From CAYMAT01 sp964388495 (GTDB lineage: Bacteria > Patescibacteriota > Gracilibacteria > Peribacterales > Peribacteraceae): 64,000 nucleotides of DNA. Location of the stretch: assembly GCA_964388495.1 (NCBI GenBank), contig CAYMAT010000001.1, positions 5,483-69,482 of the forward strand, read 5' to 3'. Positions within the stretch are counted from its first letter, which is position 1. Every line of letters starts with the position of its first letter. The position numbers and the translations under genes were made by a program. Positions 22,449 through 30,651 of this stretch are shown here, piece by piece. The notes beneath the pieces are model-generated. The model was not told where the DNA came from, did not search any database, and saw only the letters and a program-made list of their open reading frames with translations.

Positions 22449-22859
22449 ATGCCTTTCCCCGAGGGTCTTCCGGAAAATTTTGTTGAACGTGCTGGCCGCG
22501 CAGGTCTGAAGGCGGAGGATGTGGAGGAATTTTTCGCGCGCGGGCACGGCAAGGGCGGGCAGAACCGGAACAAGCGCAGCACGTCCGTGCAGCTGCGTCA
22601 CGTGCCCACGGGCATCATCGTCCGCTGCGAGCACGAGCGCATGCAGCACCAGAACCGCATGCAGGCGTGGGAACACCTGATCATGGCTATAGAAGAGGAG
22701 CGCGAGCGTCAGGAGCAAATGAACGCCTACCAGCACTTTTTGGAGCGCAAGGAGCATGCGCGTCCATCGCCCTTCGCCAAAGAGCACATGCTGCATGAAA
22801 AGCGGCACCAGAAGAAAAAGAAGGAGAGAAGGGCCGTTCCCGAACAGCCTCAGGAGTGA
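22449..22859 (+). CDS. RF-1-domain protein with GGQ motif (release-factor-like)
   Basis: 136 residues. The peptidyl-hydrolase loop GHGKGGQNRNKRSTSVQLRHVPTGI is a class-I release factor GGQ domain without codon-recognition domains. The C-terminal tail (about 95-136) is Lys/Arg/His-rich, as in ArfB/ICT1-type ribosome-rescue factors, where it enters the mRNA channel. It could hydrolyse peptidyl-tRNA on stalled ribosomes; alternatively it belongs to the RF-H-like group. The tail here is unusually rich in Glu as well as Lys. TACTCT lies 7 nt before the ATG. Confidence 0.85.
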   Translation: MPFPEGLPENFVERAGRAGLKAEDVEEFFARGHGKGGQNRNKRSTSVQLRHVPTGIIVRCEHERMQHQNRMQAWEHLIMAIEEERERQEQMNAYQHFLERKEHARPSPFAKEHMLHEKRHQKKKKERRAVPEQPQE

Positions 22860-22867
22860 GGGGTAGA

Positions 22868-23188
22868 TCAGGACAAAACTTCCTCCTCGTCTAGGAGGTT
22901 GGCTGTTTCTTCTGCCTGTGCGCAAAGCCGGTCGTGAAAGTTTTTTAGAGTGAGTATCTCCTGGGGGGTCCCCGTAAAGGAAATGGAACCGTGTGAGGCG
23001 AAGACTTGATAGTCCGCGCTTGAGAGGCTGTCAGCGCGAATGTTCTGCGCCAACCAATCCAATGCAGCCTGTCTTCTTTGCAGGACACCGGGAACAGACG
23101 AGGAGTCGGAGGTGTTTTTCTCCCATTCACTCACAAGGACATCCATGCGCTCCACGGGCAGGATCATGTGGGTAGCGTCTGATTCCAT
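22868..23188 (-). CDS. Unknown protein, tandem paralog B (106 residues)
   Basis: Shares an evident pattern with the protein encoded just upstream (23212-23502): VSEWEKN...RRQAALDWLAQNIRADSLSSADYQVF...GSISFTG.P against VAEWEKT...HKRIRTLEWLASQITRDLQLRAQFNVFPGKGSLAYYG. The two are adjacent, same strand, 23 bp apart. ATG 23188 chosen; a later Met (about 7 residues in) is possible. Mostly helical with a short beta segment; acidic C-terminus ending DEEEVLS. No domain recognised. Confidence 0.6.
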   Translation of the reverse strand: MESDATHMILPVERMDVLVSEWEKNTSDSSSVPGVLQRRQAALDWLAQNIRADSLSSADYQVFASHGSISFTGTPQEILTLKNFHDRLCAQAEETANLLDEEEVLS

Positions 23189-23211
23189 GTGTTCATTGTA
23201 GACGGCTTTCT

Positions 23212-23502
23212 TCAGTCCACAACAGTGCACACCAGACGCTTATCTTTTATGCTGCAGTATTCCCTGATGGCCGTGACGGCCTTTCTGGATCCGTAGTAGG
23301 CCAGACTGCCTTTGCCGGGGAATACGTTGAACTGCGCGCGCAGCTGCAGATCACGCGTGATCTGGGAAGCAAGCCACTCCAGTGTCCGGATGCGCTTGTG
23401 CGTATTGTCACAGATATTCTTGGAGACGGGCACGGTTTTCTCCCATTCCGCGACCAGGGAACCCAGGTCGTGCGTGTCGATGATGGCGTGTAACAGGCTC
23501 AT
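23212..23502 (-). CDS. Unknown protein, tandem paralog A (96 residues)
   Basis: First of a tandem pair (see 22868-23188). Contains LGSLVAEWEKTVPVSKN, a helix RIRTLEWLASQITRDL and the beta-like FPGKGSLAYYGSRKAV, ending in DKRLVCTVVD. No signal peptide or membrane helix. The ATG at 23502 is preferred because the in-frame extension upstream is Cys-rich and unlike the paralog. Lies 56 bp after the amidase/SpoIID gene stop, same strand, possibly part of its operon. Confidence 0.6.
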   Translation of the reverse strand: MSLLHAIIDTHDLGSLVAEWEKTVPVSKNICDNTHKRIRTLEWLASQITRDLQLRAQFNVFPGKGSLAYYGSRKAVTAIREYCSIKDKRLVCTVVD

Positions 23503-23558
23503 GGGGCGGCGGATTATTGCCGCACATGCACCGTTGCACAAGTACATTTTTTTTGGCG

Positions 23559-25553
23559 TCAATTCTTCCCCTCTATGGACGTTCCCGGGTAGTAATACGA
23601 GAGGATCTGCTCGGCGGTTTTACCCTGTTCGGCCTGCCCCTCCGCCCCGCAGCCGCTCATCCCCACGCCGTGCCCGGAGAGGGGTTTGCCGGCGCACCAC
23701 GGATCATCCTTGGCGGAGAAAATCTGGGCAAAGGGGAAATTGTTCCATCCAGCCTGCGCGGGGGATTTGGTCCGTCCGTCGTCGCTACTAAAGTACGGCG
23801 GCTTGATGATCTGTCCCTGGTACGTGAGCACGTTATTGGCCGTGCTCCGCACCGCGCGTACCCACTGCGGATTCTGGGATTCATTCAGTGCTCCCCGGTA
23901 CAGCTGGAATTCCGCAGGGGAATCGGAGCCGTCGTAGGGCTTGCCGGGGAATTTCCGGTTTGCAGGGTCCATGTAATAACGTGCGTACGTGCGTGCGGCC
24001 ACGGCAAAGGCGCGCTGCTTCTCGTACGGCTCGGTATCCGGCTCTTCGGCAATACCCGCCATGTAGTCCTCCAGAGGTAGCTCATTGATCAGCGTCAGGG
24101 ATCCATTGATGACTTGGCATTCAATCACGCCGTGGTATTCACGCGGAACTGTGAATGCGTTTTCCACGCGCACGTTGCCGTCGGCTGCGCTCAGGCGCAG
24201 TACAGAGTCTGTAGTCGTCGTCGTGCCCAGGGCCGCACATCTGCCGTTCTGAACCGTCAGACTGACGCGGTTCTCGTTCACGGAACTGCCGCGCGCGTCG
24301 GTCACCAGAATACCGTTCTGTGCCGAGAGTGCGGGACTGCCCGCAAGTTCGGCTGTCAGTCGCACGCGGATCACGGAAGAATCGGCGGTCGGAAAGTACG
24401 GTGACAGGGAGGATGTGGACGATGAGAATGCGCGCGTACTCACGGTCACGCGCTGCGTGGGGCGTGTGGCGAGTGCGGGATTGTCCGCGGGCCGCGTCCA
24501 GGTGGTGGGGACGGAGGAAGCCGCACGGCCGCGGATGGTCTTGCCGGAGGATTCCAATGCGTAGGCGATGGAGCCTATCCGCAGCGCCATTTCCCCGCGT
24601 TCCAGCGGCACCTTCACCTTCACGCGCACCATGATCGCCTGTCCTTTTGTCACCTTTTGCGGTGCACGCAGGTCGCCGCGGACGGAGACGTACTTGTCCT
24701 CCATTTCCTGGGACACGTCCACGCCAATGGTCCGCACCACGCGGGCAATACGGCTGTTCTTGCTGATATCGCGCGGGGCGCGGAAATACACGGGGATCAC
24801 CACTTCACTGCCGGGTCGAACATTGAGCGCCGTGTCCCCCAAAGGCGCAAGACCGTCGCTTGCGGTGACGATGACCGTCTTCAATTCCTCCGGATCATCG
24901 GGGAGGGTCTGGGGGTAGGGTTTGTTGGCCAGGGGCGGAGCCGTTTCCAGGGGGGCGGGGAAGGCGATGGCCAGGGTGATCTTGTTTTCGCGCACGTGGC
25001 TGCGGAACTGGTTTAACACGCTCCAGAGCGTGTAGCCGGGACAATCGGTGCTCAGAAGATCGCGGTGGCCCACAATCGGCGGCAGGTGTTTGCCGTGGAA
25101 GACCGTCTCCTGGTTCATATTGATCTGGTACTTGTCGGTCAGGGTCTTCATCAGCCATTGCAGGCTCAGCGCCTGCGCCGGCGTGGGCTGCTCAATCTCA
25201 AAGTTCCCCATCAGCGCAATGCCTATGGTCCCCACGTTGTTGCAGTACGCGTGTCCGCCAATGACGTAGTCGCCGCCCGCGCGCCCCTCGTAAATCTGCC
25301 CCTGCGGATCAATCATGTAGTGGTAACCGATATCCCCCCATCCGCGATTCACCGCATGATATTGGTACAGGGCGCGCATCATCTCCAGCCCCGAGCGCGT
25401 CTCGCCTTCCTGCCGGCCCGCAGTGTGGTGCACCACGATCATGCGGATCTGCTTGGAATATTCCTCCGGCCACAGGAGCGTCTGGCCGTTGTAGGTCTTG
25501 TGAATCACGCCGGATTTTTTGAACTCCTCCGGATAGTTTAAGCCTGGTTGCAT
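23559..25553 (-). CDS. PGRP-type amidase plus SpoIID domain protein, main part (frameshifted from its N-terminus)
   Basis: 664 residues from ATG 25553. Residues about 25-180 are an Amidase_2/PGRP domain: IRMIVVHHTAG (first Zn His), GWGDIGYHYMIDPQGQIYEGR, and IVGHRDLLSTDCPG (Zn His, Cys). A beta-rich middle follows with a Thr/Ser-rich stretch, then a C-terminal SpoIID/LytB domain: LPLEDYMAGIAEEP, QRAFAVAARTYARYY, and GHGVGMSGCGAEGQAEQGKTAEQILSYYYPG. Amidases cut the MurNAc-L-Ala bond; SpoIID is a lytic transglycosylase acting on denuded glycan, so one polypeptide may do both steps. The start of the PGRP fold (ILTRQEWGADESLR) and the signal peptide lie in another frame at 25538-26071, so the real gene spans 23559-26071. 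Confidence 0.85.
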   Translation of the reverse strand: MQPGLNYPEEFKKSGVIHKTYNGQTLLWPEEYSKQIRMIVVHHTAGRQEGETRSGLEMMRALYQYHAVNRGWGDIGYHYMIDPQGQIYEGRAGGDYVIGGHAYCNNVGTIGIALMGNFEIEQPTPAQALSLQWLMKTLTDKYQINMNQETVFHGKHLPPIVGHRDLLSTDCPGYTLWSVLNQFRSHVRENKITLAIAFPAPLETAPPLANKPYPQTLPDDPEELKTVIVTASDGLAPLGDTALNVRPGSEVVIPVYFRAPRDISKNSRIARVVRTIGVDVSQEMEDKYVSVRGDLRAPQKVTKGQAIMVRVKVKVPLERGEMALRIGSIAYALESSGKTIRGRAASSVPTTWTRPADNPALATRPTQRVTVSTRAFSSSTSSLSPYFPTADSSVIRVRLTAELAGSPALSAQNGILVTDARGSSVNENRVSLTVQNGRCAALGTTTTTDSVLRLSAADGNVRVENAFTVPREYHGVIECQVINGSLTLINELPLEDYMAGIAEEPDTEPYEKQRAFAVAARTYARYYMDPANRKFPGKPYDGSDSPAEFQLYRGALNESQNPQWVRAVRSTANNVLTYQGQIIKPPYFSSDDGRTKSPAQAGWNNFPFAQIFSAKDDPWCAGKPLSGHGVGMSGCGAEGQAEQGKTAEQILSYYYPGTSIEGKN

Positions 25554-26071
25554 TCCTTCACGCGTGCGGAATCGGTGACGGGAGCCTCGCCCCTGTCCGT
25601 TTCCGAGGAAGACGAGCTGGATGAGGAAGAGGGCTCCGTTCTGTACAGGCGCAGCGATTCGTCCGCCCCCCACTCCTGGCGCGTCAGGATGTGGTGGTCC
25701 GGCACGGACGCATCCAGCGATGCCACCTCGTATCTGGCCGGGGCGTCCGAGACGCGTATGGGGTGAATGGCTTGTGGCTCACCCCCGCGGAATTCAACAC
25801 TCCGTATCCTGGTCTTGAACATCGCTAGATTGGATTCCCGGAGCGAGGGGTCCTGCTCGTTCTCCACATTGAGCGCCTGCCACGGTCCCCAGCCGTTGCC
25901 TTCAAATCCGCGCACTTCCACTGTCTGATTACCGGAAATCGTGACGCTCAATCCATCAATCGGCGGGTCAAAATCGCGCACGTCCCCCGCAGAATCCGCC
26001 GCTCCCGCAAAAACCGGGAACATGCTGCTCAGGAACACCACGGTGAGAAAACGGGCGGCTGCTCGTCGCAT
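25538..26071 (-). CDS. N-terminal part of the amidase/SpoIID protein (signal peptide, Ser linker)
   Basis: 177 residues from ATG 26071. A signal peptide (FLTVVFLSSMFPVFAGA) leads into a beta-rich domain (GLSVTISGNQTVEVRGFEG...WGPWQALNVE), then HHILTRQEWGADESLR, the start of a PGRP amidase fold, a run of nine Ser and a stop after KECNQA. The remainder of the amidase continues in the -1 frame from 25553 (QPGLNYPEEFKKSG). One missing or extra base near 25540 would fuse the two; assembly error or a true mutation are both possible. TATACT (26079-26084, reverse strand) lies 7 nt before the ATG. Confidence 0.8.
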   Translation of the reverse strand: MRRAAARFLTVVFLSSMFPVFAGAADSAGDVRDFDPPIDGLSVTISGNQTVEVRGFEGNGWGPWQALNVENEQDPSLRESNLAMFKTRIRSVEFRGGEPQAIHPIRVSDAPARYEVASLDASVPDHHILTRQEWGADESLRLYRTEPSSSSSSSSSETDRGEAPVTDSARVKECNQA

Positions 26072-26174
26072 GGGATGCAGTATAGCGATTCAGTTTTTCG
26101 GCAGCAGCAAAAGACAAAAGTTTTCCTGTGTCGCAGATTCTGGACAATATTACGGGAAAGAACAGAGTAGCGGC

Positions 26175-27254
26175 ATGAGCCGCTTGCACGCACCGTCAGA
26201 CTCTCATTCGTCCATGGGAGACAGTGAGGATATTCGCGCGCAAGAAGCGGGGAAATCTTCCGGAATCTGGAAAAGCCTCAAGAGAAAAACGCACGTGGTT
26301 GTCGCGGCCATTGCCATGACATTCGCGGGCGCGGGCGAGGTGCAAGCCCAGCAGGCGAAAAAGGAGAAGGAGAGGATTGAAAGAATCGTCACGAAAATTT
26401 CCATGGGCACCGTGGCGAAAGAGGATGAGGTTAGGGATTTGTACTACAACAGTTCGCCGGAGATTTTTGAGGCGAGCCTGCATCTGTATTTGGCCAGGGG
26501 GAATCCCCAGGCTGCGGGCGAACTGATGGCTGTGCTGCTGAGGGATCAGGAGGTTGCGCTTGCTTTGCGTTTGTCCTGCGAAAAGCACCTGGTACAAGCC
26601 GCGAAAAAACATCCGGGGGTGGTGCGGTACCTGGTGAGCGAGGCGTTGCCCCATGGATATGAAAAAGGTCTCATTGCCGCCAGGATACTGGGTGACGCCG
26701 GTCTGCCCGCGCTTCCCCAGGTCCATGAGGCGCTGGAGGGGCGAACGGAACCGCCTTCCAAGGAGAAATTCACGGATGCCCAGGTGGGTTACCTGTCCAC
26801 GGGTGCGGGCGAAGCCCTGCGGCGCATGTTCCGTCTGAGCGACGAAAAGCTGGATGCCGAATTAGTGGGCTTGCTTGCAGGCACCCTCCGCAAAAATCCC
26901 GCGCGGGACAAAAGCGTTCCTGCCGCTCTCCGCGAGCGCTCGGCCGAGCTCCTTTTCTACAGGCCTGCGGGTTTTGCGGCGATTGTGCAAGCTGCCAAAG
27001 ATGATCCGGAAATAGCGGTATCCGCGGTAAAGGCCGTTTCCCGGGAACTTCTTGCAGCGCCGCCGGGGGAGTTCCTTCCGCTCAATAACCCGGCCCGGAT
27101 CGCCGGCCAGTGGAAGAGGCTCCTTGCGGATCTGCGCTCCGCCAATCCCGCGGTCCAGGAGCAAGTCACTCCGTTGTTGGAACGCCTGGAAAACGAAGAG
27201 CAGGCAGCCATAAATCGCCTGAAGGCCCTGGGGAAAGACCTTCCCAACAAATAA
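26175..27254 (+). CDS. Unknown exported or membrane-anchored helical-repeat protein
   Basis: 359 residues. A basic N-terminus (SLKRKTH) precedes a single hydrophobic stretch (VVVAAIAMTFAGAGEVQAQ, about 40-58) with a possible signal-peptidase site AQA, so the body is exported or anchored. The rest is Leu/Ala-rich helical repeats with pattern RLSCEKHLVQAAKKHPGVVRYL, GLIAARILGDAGLPALPQV, ELVGLLAGTLRKNP, resembling HEAT/ARM-type solenoids. No family recognised with confidence. Its stop codon abuts that of the convergent methyltransferase. Confidence 0.65.
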   Translation: MSRLHAPSDSHSSMGDSEDIRAQEAGKSSGIWKSLKRKTHVVVAAIAMTFAGAGEVQAQQAKKEKERIERIVTKISMGTVAKEDEVRDLYYNSSPEIFEASLHLYLARGNPQAAGELMAVLLRDQEVALALRLSCEKHLVQAAKKHPGVVRYLVSEALPHGYEKGLIAARILGDAGLPALPQVHEALEGRTEPPSKEKFTDAQVGYLSTGAGEALRRMFRLSDEKLDAELVGLLAGTLRKNPARDKSVPAALRERSAELLFYRPAGFAAIVQAAKDDPEIAVSAVKAVSRELLAAPPGEFLPLNNPARIAGQWKRLLADLRSANPAVQEQVTPLLERLENEEQAAINRLKALGKDLPNK

Positions 27255-28088
27255 TCAGTCTCGCCACGGCGCCGCGTCGCGGATGTCTTTAGGCATGGTG
27301 CGAACATCCATGGCGCCTTCTTCTCGCCGCAGGACCGCAAGAACGCTCACTCCCGTTTTATATGGCGTGCCTTTTCCGTCCATGGCGGCAACAATGCGTC
27401 GTCGTTCGCCCGCAAAAACGGATGTCAGCAAACGGTTTACGGGTGCACTTGGCAACGAAATATCTGTATCCCCTTCGCCAATCGCTTTTCCTTTAAGCCG
27501 GGTAAGTCCGCGGATGAATTTGGCCAGCGGATACAGCCGGCTATTGCAGCACGTGAGTAATCTTTCCGTCACTGGCAGCCCTGTCCATAGCATGCGGAAG
27601 CGTTCCGGCGTGTAACGGCGGTAATGCTCAAACGCCTTGTCATGCGGTCCCCATAAAGAAGGATCATTGGGCGCGGCCATCACCAGGTGCGCTCCCGGTT
27701 TTATGAGTGACAGCAGCCCAGATACAAACGCAAAATCGTCCTTCACGTGTTCCAGTACGTCTAAGAGCAGCACCATGTCCGCGGTAGAAATCTCTTCCGG
27801 CAACGTGAATACGTCTGCCGCCACAAAACGGATTCCGGGGAAGCGTGACTTTGCAAAAGCAATGGCTTCCATAGAAGGATCAATCCCCACGCAGGAATAT
27901 ATCTGGGAAAAAGCATGCGTATTCCCGCCTGTTCCGCATCCTACGTCCACAACGCGCACATCGCGGGAGGGCGCGGCTATGGCTTTTAGCAGCGCCGTAA
28001 GAATCTTTCTTCGGCCTCTAAACCACCAGTGCGATTCCTCCAGCCGGGCATGTGCCTTGAATTGCTCGGATTGCATCATGGACATCAT
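27255..28088 (-). CDS. Class I SAM-dependent methyltransferase
   Basis: 277 residues. Motif I reads VRVVDVGCGTGGNT, motif II VGIDPSMEA, motif IV TADMVLLLDVLEHVKDD and post-motif PGAHLVMAAPN, all typical of Methyltransf_11/23-type enzymes that often modify sugars, lipids or quinones. The N-terminal EESHWWFRGRRKIL is a hallmark of a subset associated with polysaccharide gene clusters, and the neighbours here are glycosyltransferases. I chose ATG 28088 over a GTG at 28103; GGAAGG precedes the ATG closely. Divergent from the GT-C gene at 28124. Confidence 0.85.
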   Translation of the reverse strand: MMSMMQSEQFKAHARLEESHWWFRGRRKILTALLKAIAAPSRDVRVVDVGCGTGGNTHAFSQIYSCVGIDPSMEAIAFAKSRFPGIRFVAADVFTLPEEISTADMVLLLDVLEHVKDDFAFVSGLLSLIKPGAHLVMAAPNDPSLWGPHDKAFEHYRRYTPERFRMLWTGLPVTERLLTCCNSRLYPLAKFIRGLTRLKGKAIGEGDTDISLPSAPVNRLLTSVFAGERRRIVAAMDGKGTPYKTGVSVLAVLRREEGAMDVRTMPKDIRDAAPWRD

Positions 28089-28123
28089 ACCTTCCTTTAT
28101 CACACTAGCTGTATGCTGTCCGT

Positions 28124-29515
28124 ATGCGTCTGCTCAAGGCCTGGTGGCCGGAATTCCTCATCGGCGCTGCGTGCGTGTTCTTTGCGTTCCGGGAGCTGGG
28201 TACGTTTCCGGAGCCCTGGGCCGATGACAGTTTGTTCATGATCGTTGCCCGCAACTTGGCGGAGGGGCGAGGTTACCAATTCCCGATTTTCGATCATCCC
28301 TGGTACTACTCCTTTTTCCTCGCCATCGGCCCCACGGTTGTGGTGCCTGCGGCCATCGGCATCAAAATGTTTGGATTTTCCGTTGCCGCCGCACGCCTGG
28401 GAACGCTCCCGTATATATTCCTGGCGACATTCCTCCTCTATCGCTACGCGGAAAGCCTGGGAGGGAAGTGGAATGCGCGTTTTGCCGCGCTGCTCCTGGT
28501 CACCTTTTCCGCGTTCATCAATACCGGAAAGCCCGTGATGGGCGAGGTGCCCGGATTCTGCTTCATGCTGCTGGGGTTCCTTGCGTGTCGCGGAACCCTC
28601 ACTGCAAAAAAGAGCGTGCTTTCCGGCATGGCGTTTGGACTGGCCGTGGTCACCAAAATCACCGCGGGGGTGGTGTACCCGGCAATCGGGTTGGCATGGC
28701 TTGCCGCGCTGGTCCGTAAAGACATGCGCGACCTGCGCCTGCTTACGCTTTTGGGGGCTGTTTCCTTCATCACGCTCCTGCCGTTTCTCCACGTGCTCGG
28801 CTACAGCGATCCGGTGTTTGTGCAGGAGCTGAAGCAGTACGGGTTTGCCGGTGGGGGCTCGCAATTCCTGCAAGTTTTGCGTACCCAGCCGGAGCTCCTT
28901 ACGCGCTTCCAGTACCTGGCATACGGCATTTTCCTAGTCAGTGGCTGCCTGGGCATGTACGCGTTGCGTGAAAAACTGGCACGTCGTGAAATGGTCATGG
29001 CGCTCTCGCTCGTTTTCTTGGTCACACTCTATTTCTTGGATGAGCGAGGATGGTACCGGCACCTGCTCCTCTCGCATTTCTTGTTGCTCGCGTTTGTCCC
29101 CGCAGGTTTTCGCATGATTTTTACCAAACGCATTGCAACGTTCATGTTGGCGGGAATCGTGGTGGCACAGACGTGGTGGCAATGGGATCACCGCGGGTCA
29201 CGCCGCACAACGGAGGCTGCGGACAGTGCCGCCATACTCGCGCAGTCGTATACGGAAACGGAGCTGCTTTTTGTGCGTCCGGAGGTGTATGTGCAGCTTC
29301 CGTACAATCCGCACTGGCAATATTTGAGCGACGAATTCCAGGCCCGCACGTATTCTGCGTTTGCAGATCTTCCCATTCTTCAGGAACAGCACTGCATGGC
29401 GATAGTGCAGAAAATAGGACTGGAGCAGCAGGCCCAGTACGGCAGCCGCCTCACGCCCCTCTCCGGCCGTTACTTCATCGTGGCGCCGCCCGCGGAGTGC
29501 GCCAAGAGCTCGTAA
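28124..29515 (+). CDS. GT-C membrane glycosyltransferase (ArnT/PMT-like)
   Basis: 463 residues, about eleven membrane helices. The first extracellular loop holds PWADDSLFMIVARNLAEGRGY, the acidic DD catalytic motif and G-R-G-Y pattern of GT39/GT83-like polyprenol-phosphate-sugar transferases. The C-terminal about 110 residues are soluble. It likely transfers a sugar from a lipid carrier to a protein or glycan outside the membrane. TATGCT (28112-28117) ends 6 nt before the start. Its 3' end overlaps the convergent GT4 gene by 46 bp, so transcripts of the two must be antisense at their ends. Confidence 0.8.
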   Translation: MRLLKAWWPEFLIGAACVFFAFRELGTFPEPWADDSLFMIVARNLAEGRGYQFPIFDHPWYYSFFLAIGPTVVVPAAIGIKMFGFSVAAARLGTLPYIFLATFLLYRYAESLGGKWNARFAALLLVTFSAFINTGKPVMGEVPGFCFMLLGFLACRGTLTAKKSVLSGMAFGLAVVTKITAGVVYPAIGLAWLAALVRKDMRDLRLLTLLGAVSFITLLPFLHVLGYSDPVFVQELKQYGFAGGGSQFLQVLRTQPELLTRFQYLAYGIFLVSGCLGMYALREKLARREMVMALSLVFLVTLYFLDERGWYRHLLLSHFLLLAFVPAGFRMIFTKRIATFMLAGIVVAQTWWQWDHRGSRRTTEAADSAAILAQSYTETELLFVRPEVYVQLPYNPHWQYLSDEFQARTYSAFADLPILQEQHCMAIVQKIGLEQQAQYGSRLTPLSGRYFIVAPPAECAKSS

Positions 29516-30579
29516 GCGTCCACCATCCTCCCCACGTCAAACAGGCGGTTAGCCGTCCGTCTGCCCTGCACGGAGAGCGCCTTCCAAATCTGTGGTTCCC
29601 ACACAGACTTTATGGCTTCTGCAAGGGCTTCTTTGGAATTGCCTTTCACGATAAGCGCATCCTCCCCGGCGCGTAAATAGCCCGCTATGCCGCAGCATTC
29701 CGTCACAATCACGGGGATGCCCAGCCGCATCGCCTCCGCGGCCACCAGTCCAAACGGATCATTGCTGCGGGAGGGCAGGACCAGCACGTCTATCTGCGAA
29801 TAAAAATTGGCGATGTGGGCAAAGTCGCGCATGAGTGTCATGCGGTCCGGTTCCATCAATGCGCGGAGCGACGCCTCCTCCGGCCCCTGTCCCACAATAT
29901 CCAGCGTGATGGCGGGGATCATCTTCACGGCCTCAATCAGCACATCCACTCCTTTCTCTGTATGCAGACGCGCAACGCATCCCACATGGAGCGGTGTGCC
30001 ATCCTCCGGGCGGGGAGAGAAGTTTCCAAAGCGTGAAACGTCCACGCCGTTGGGGATGGCCGTCACGTCCTGCGGGCGCCACTTCATGCGCAGATAGAAA
30101 GTTCGGCTCAACTCAGACACGCAGACAGTCGTCGCCAGTCTGCTTAATCTCCGCAAAACCGGGAGCCAGGGATTCCACGCCAGCCACCGTCCCACGCTGT
30201 CATGCTCAATCCAAATAACGCGGAGTCCTTGCGTATGCGCCCAGCGCGTGAGGAGTAATTTTTCTGATAAACTCACCATGAAAATAGCAGTCAGCTGTGA
30301 GCTATCAGCTGTGAGTTCCTGAATGGCGCGAATGATTTTTCTCTTCATTGAAAATTGTCTCCAGAGAAAGCTGACGGCAAGCCATTTAGTCACAGGCGGG
30401 GGGCCGATCTCCAAAGATGTTACTGATTGCTGGTCGCTCATCGCTAACAGCTCCTTGCAGTTTCCTAGGAATCGCACGTCATGCCCCCGTTCCTTCAGTC
30501 CTTTCATTAAAGTAAGGATCTGCACTTCTGCCCCTCCGTAGCGGGATTCCAGCGGGAATCTGGTAAACAAGATTTTCAT
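29470..30579 (-). CDS. GT4-family glycosyltransferase
   Basis: 369 residues, cytoplasmic GT-B fold. N-terminal KILFTRFPLESRYGGAEVQI is the acceptor-side glycine loop; the donor domain has VGCVARLHTEKGVDVLIEAV, LVLPSRSNDPFGLVAAEAMRLGIPVI (the EX7E-type motif). It probably adds a hexose from a nucleotide sugar to a lipid-linked glycan. Two short stretches inside the gene (30286-30317 and 30418-30452) encode ELTADSSQLTA and AMSDQQSVTSLE from iterated AGCTGTGAGC-like words, suggesting in-frame insertion of a word repeat. Convergent overlap of 46 bp with 28124-29515. Confidence 0.87.
   Translation of the reverse strand: MKILFTRFPLESRYGGAEVQILTLMKGLKERGHDVRFLGNCKELLAMSDQQSVTSLEIGPPPVTKWLAVSFLWRQFSMKRKIIRAIQELTADSSQLTAIFMVSLSEKLLLTRWAHTQGLRVIWIEHDSVGRWLAWNPWLPVLRRLSRLATTVCVSELSRTFYLRMKWRPQDVTAIPNGVDVSRFGNFSPRPEDGTPLHVGCVARLHTEKGVDVLIEAVKMIPAITLDIVGQGPEEASLRALMEPDRMTLMRDFAHIANFYSQIDVLVLPSRSNDPFGLVAAEAMRLGIPVIVTECCGIAGYLRAGEDALIVKGNSKEALAEAIKSVWEPQIWKALSVQGRRTANRLFDVGRMVDAYELLAHSAGGATMK
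30286..30452. repeat. Word-repeat segments inside the GT4 coding region
   Basis: 30286-30317 contains GTCAGCTGTGAGCTATCAGC words and 30418-30452 contains GATTGCTGGTCGCTCATCGC, words of the same style as the hairpin after the M23 gene (53750-53774). Reading frame is kept through both. Confidence 0.4.
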
Positions 30580-30590
30580 ATGGCGAGCTT

Positions 30591-30620
30591 GCCCTAAGCG
30601 AGCGTAGCGGGTCGAAGGGT
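30591..30620. repeat. CCCTAAGC...GTCGAAGGG repeat
   Basis: GCCCTAAGCGAGCGTAGCGGGTCGAAGGGT, related to the palindrome at 9712-9741. It lies between the response regulator stop and the GT4 start. Confidence 0.5.
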
Positions 30621-30651
30621 GAAGAGGATTCGCATAAGGGACGATTCTACC

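Noticed and set aside
25554..25673. Upstream extension of the amidase/SpoIID main part to 25673
   Set aside because: It is the shadow of the Ser-rich N-terminal part in another frame and has no PGRP character.
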